A stretch of 14,625 nucleotides of DNA from Verrucomicrobiota bacterium (GTDB lineage Bacteria > Verrucomicrobiota > Verrucomicrobiia > Verrucomicrobiales > DEV007): assembly GCA_027618625.1 (NCBI GenBank), contig JAQCER010000016.1:1-14625 (forward strand), given 5' to 3'. Shown piece by piece: positions 14,196 to 14,625 of this stretch (its first letter is position 1; every line of letters starts with the position of its first letter). Below the pieces are notes generated by a model. It saw nothing but the letters and a program-made list of their open reading frames with translations, did not search any database and was not told the DNA's origin. The position numbers were made by a program, and so were the translations under genes.

Positions 14196-14420
14196 GCGTT
14201 CCGCCTTTACTGGCGTATGGGTGCCAGCAGCTTCAGGTGCGTGTTCAGCTTCTTTTGCGTGCGTATCATGCCCGCCATGTTCCTCACCAGAAGAGTGAAC
14301 GGCGTGATCACCGTGCGGCTGGGTCAAGTGCTTCGTCTCTTCCCACGAATGCTGTTCGCAGGCGCTAAGAATTACGATTGCTGCCAGGGATGTGAAAAGG
14401 GAGAAAACAGGACGCTTCAT
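14190..14420 (-). CDS. Small histidine-rich lipoprotein
   Basis: The 76-residue precursor begins at ATG 14420, with AGG a few bases upstream. KR at positions 2-3, a hydrophobic stretch and the lipobox ILSAC give acylation at Cys21. The residue after Cys is Glu, not Asp, so in a diderm it would be expected to go to the outer membrane. The mature 56 residues are hydrophilic, contain 11 histidines (HGDHAVHSS, EEHGGHDTH and others) and are acidic, which suggests metal binding at the cell surface or periplasm; this is an inference from composition. I do not recognise a named family. An upstream in-frame ATG at 14456 would place 12 residues before the signal peptide and is less likely. It diverges from the possible gene starting at 14575. 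Confidence 0.75.
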   Translation of the reverse strand: MKRPVFSLFTSLAAIVILSACEQHSWEETKHLTQPHGDHAVHSSGEEHGGHDTHAKEAEHAPEAAGTHTPVKAERH

Positions 14421-14455
14421 GCTGCCTGCTGTAGCAGCGAATGCCAACCGATGCA

Positions 14456-14475
14456 ACCGCGTATTACCGCGTATT
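14456..14475. repeat. Exact 10-bp tandem repeat upstream of the lipoprotein
   Basis: ACCGCGTATT is repeated head to tail (14456-14465 and 14466-14475), about 36 bp upstream of the lipoprotein ATG, in the divergent promoter region. Ten-bp spacing puts both copies on the same DNA face, so a regulator-binding site is possible. No regulator is known from the window. Confidence 0.45.
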
Positions 14476-14574
14476 CGCTCGACAAGCCCACCGGGATGGG
14501 GATGTATAAAAGACTAGCTTTTCTAGTGCTCAGTGTGCTTCCGCGGGCTGTAGCGCGTATATTCTGGACAGTTC

Positions 14575-14625
14575 ATGACGGAATCCTCGAAATCCCTCTC
14601 GCCACAATCGACGACGGCACCCGCC
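14575..14625 (+). CDS. Possible 5' end of a gene running off the window
   Basis: ATG 14575 opens a frame of 17 codons to the window edge, MTESSKSLSPQSTTAPA, a Ser/Thr/Pro-rich start like the cytoplasmic lead-in of many membrane proteins. TATAAA at 14505-14510 and TATATT near 14558 are possible -10 elements, but no good -35 or Shine-Dalgarno was found. The product is unknown, and the gene itself is uncertain because so little is visible. Confidence 0.35.
   Translation, partial: MTESSKSLSPQSTTAPA

Noticed and set aside
13942..14298. 118-codon plus-strand frame across the spacer and lipoprotein
   Set aside because: It runs antisense through the lipobox protein and across a tandem duplication, with no recognisable domain.

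Overview
The window carries eleven convincing protein-coding genes plus the first 17 codons of a possible twelfth. The most likely source is a free-living Verrucomicrobiota bacterium or a close PVC relative; this is an inference from content. It combines a PEP-CTERM/exosortase cassette, a kinase–MurQ fusion for MurNAc recycling, several Sec-exported enzymes, two GTG starts, few recognisable Shine-Dalgarno sequences and short palindromic intergenic repeats. No 16S, tRNA or other direct taxonomic marker is present.

Left part (1-4635). A 5'-complete, 3'-truncated exported alpha/beta hydrolase (minus strand) diverges from a small gamma-glutamylcyclotransferase-like gene. A 381-bp gap containing a perfect palindrome follows, then a full-length MsbA-type ABC exporter with an unusually long first extracytoplasmic loop, then an exported aldose-1-epimerase-like protein.

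Central part (4869-11131, all minus strand, read right to left). A secreted 860-residue protein has a swivelling phosphohistidine-like segment followed by a PPDK/PEP-synthase-type ATP-binding domain. Next, after a 215-bp gap, comes a tight three-gene unit: a VIT + vWA protein ending in a PEP-CTERM sorting signal, an exosortase with its Cys/Arg/His residues, and a minimal EpsI-like partner. The unit looks like a self-contained sorting system with one dedicated substrate, and is the most interesting part of the window. The gaps and overlaps within the three-gene unit (11 bp gap, 14 bp overlap) imply co-transcription.

Right part (11361-14625). Divergent from the secreted kinase-like gene is a fusion of a BadF/BcrA/BcrD-type sugar kinase with a MurQ etherase, which would take MurNAc to GlcNAc-6-phosphate and D-lactate in one polypeptide. 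It converges on an HNH endonuclease gene across a strongly structured spacer. A tiny histidine-rich lipoprotein and a divergent partial gene close the window.

No CRISPR array, rRNA, tRNA, transposase or replication origin was recognised.
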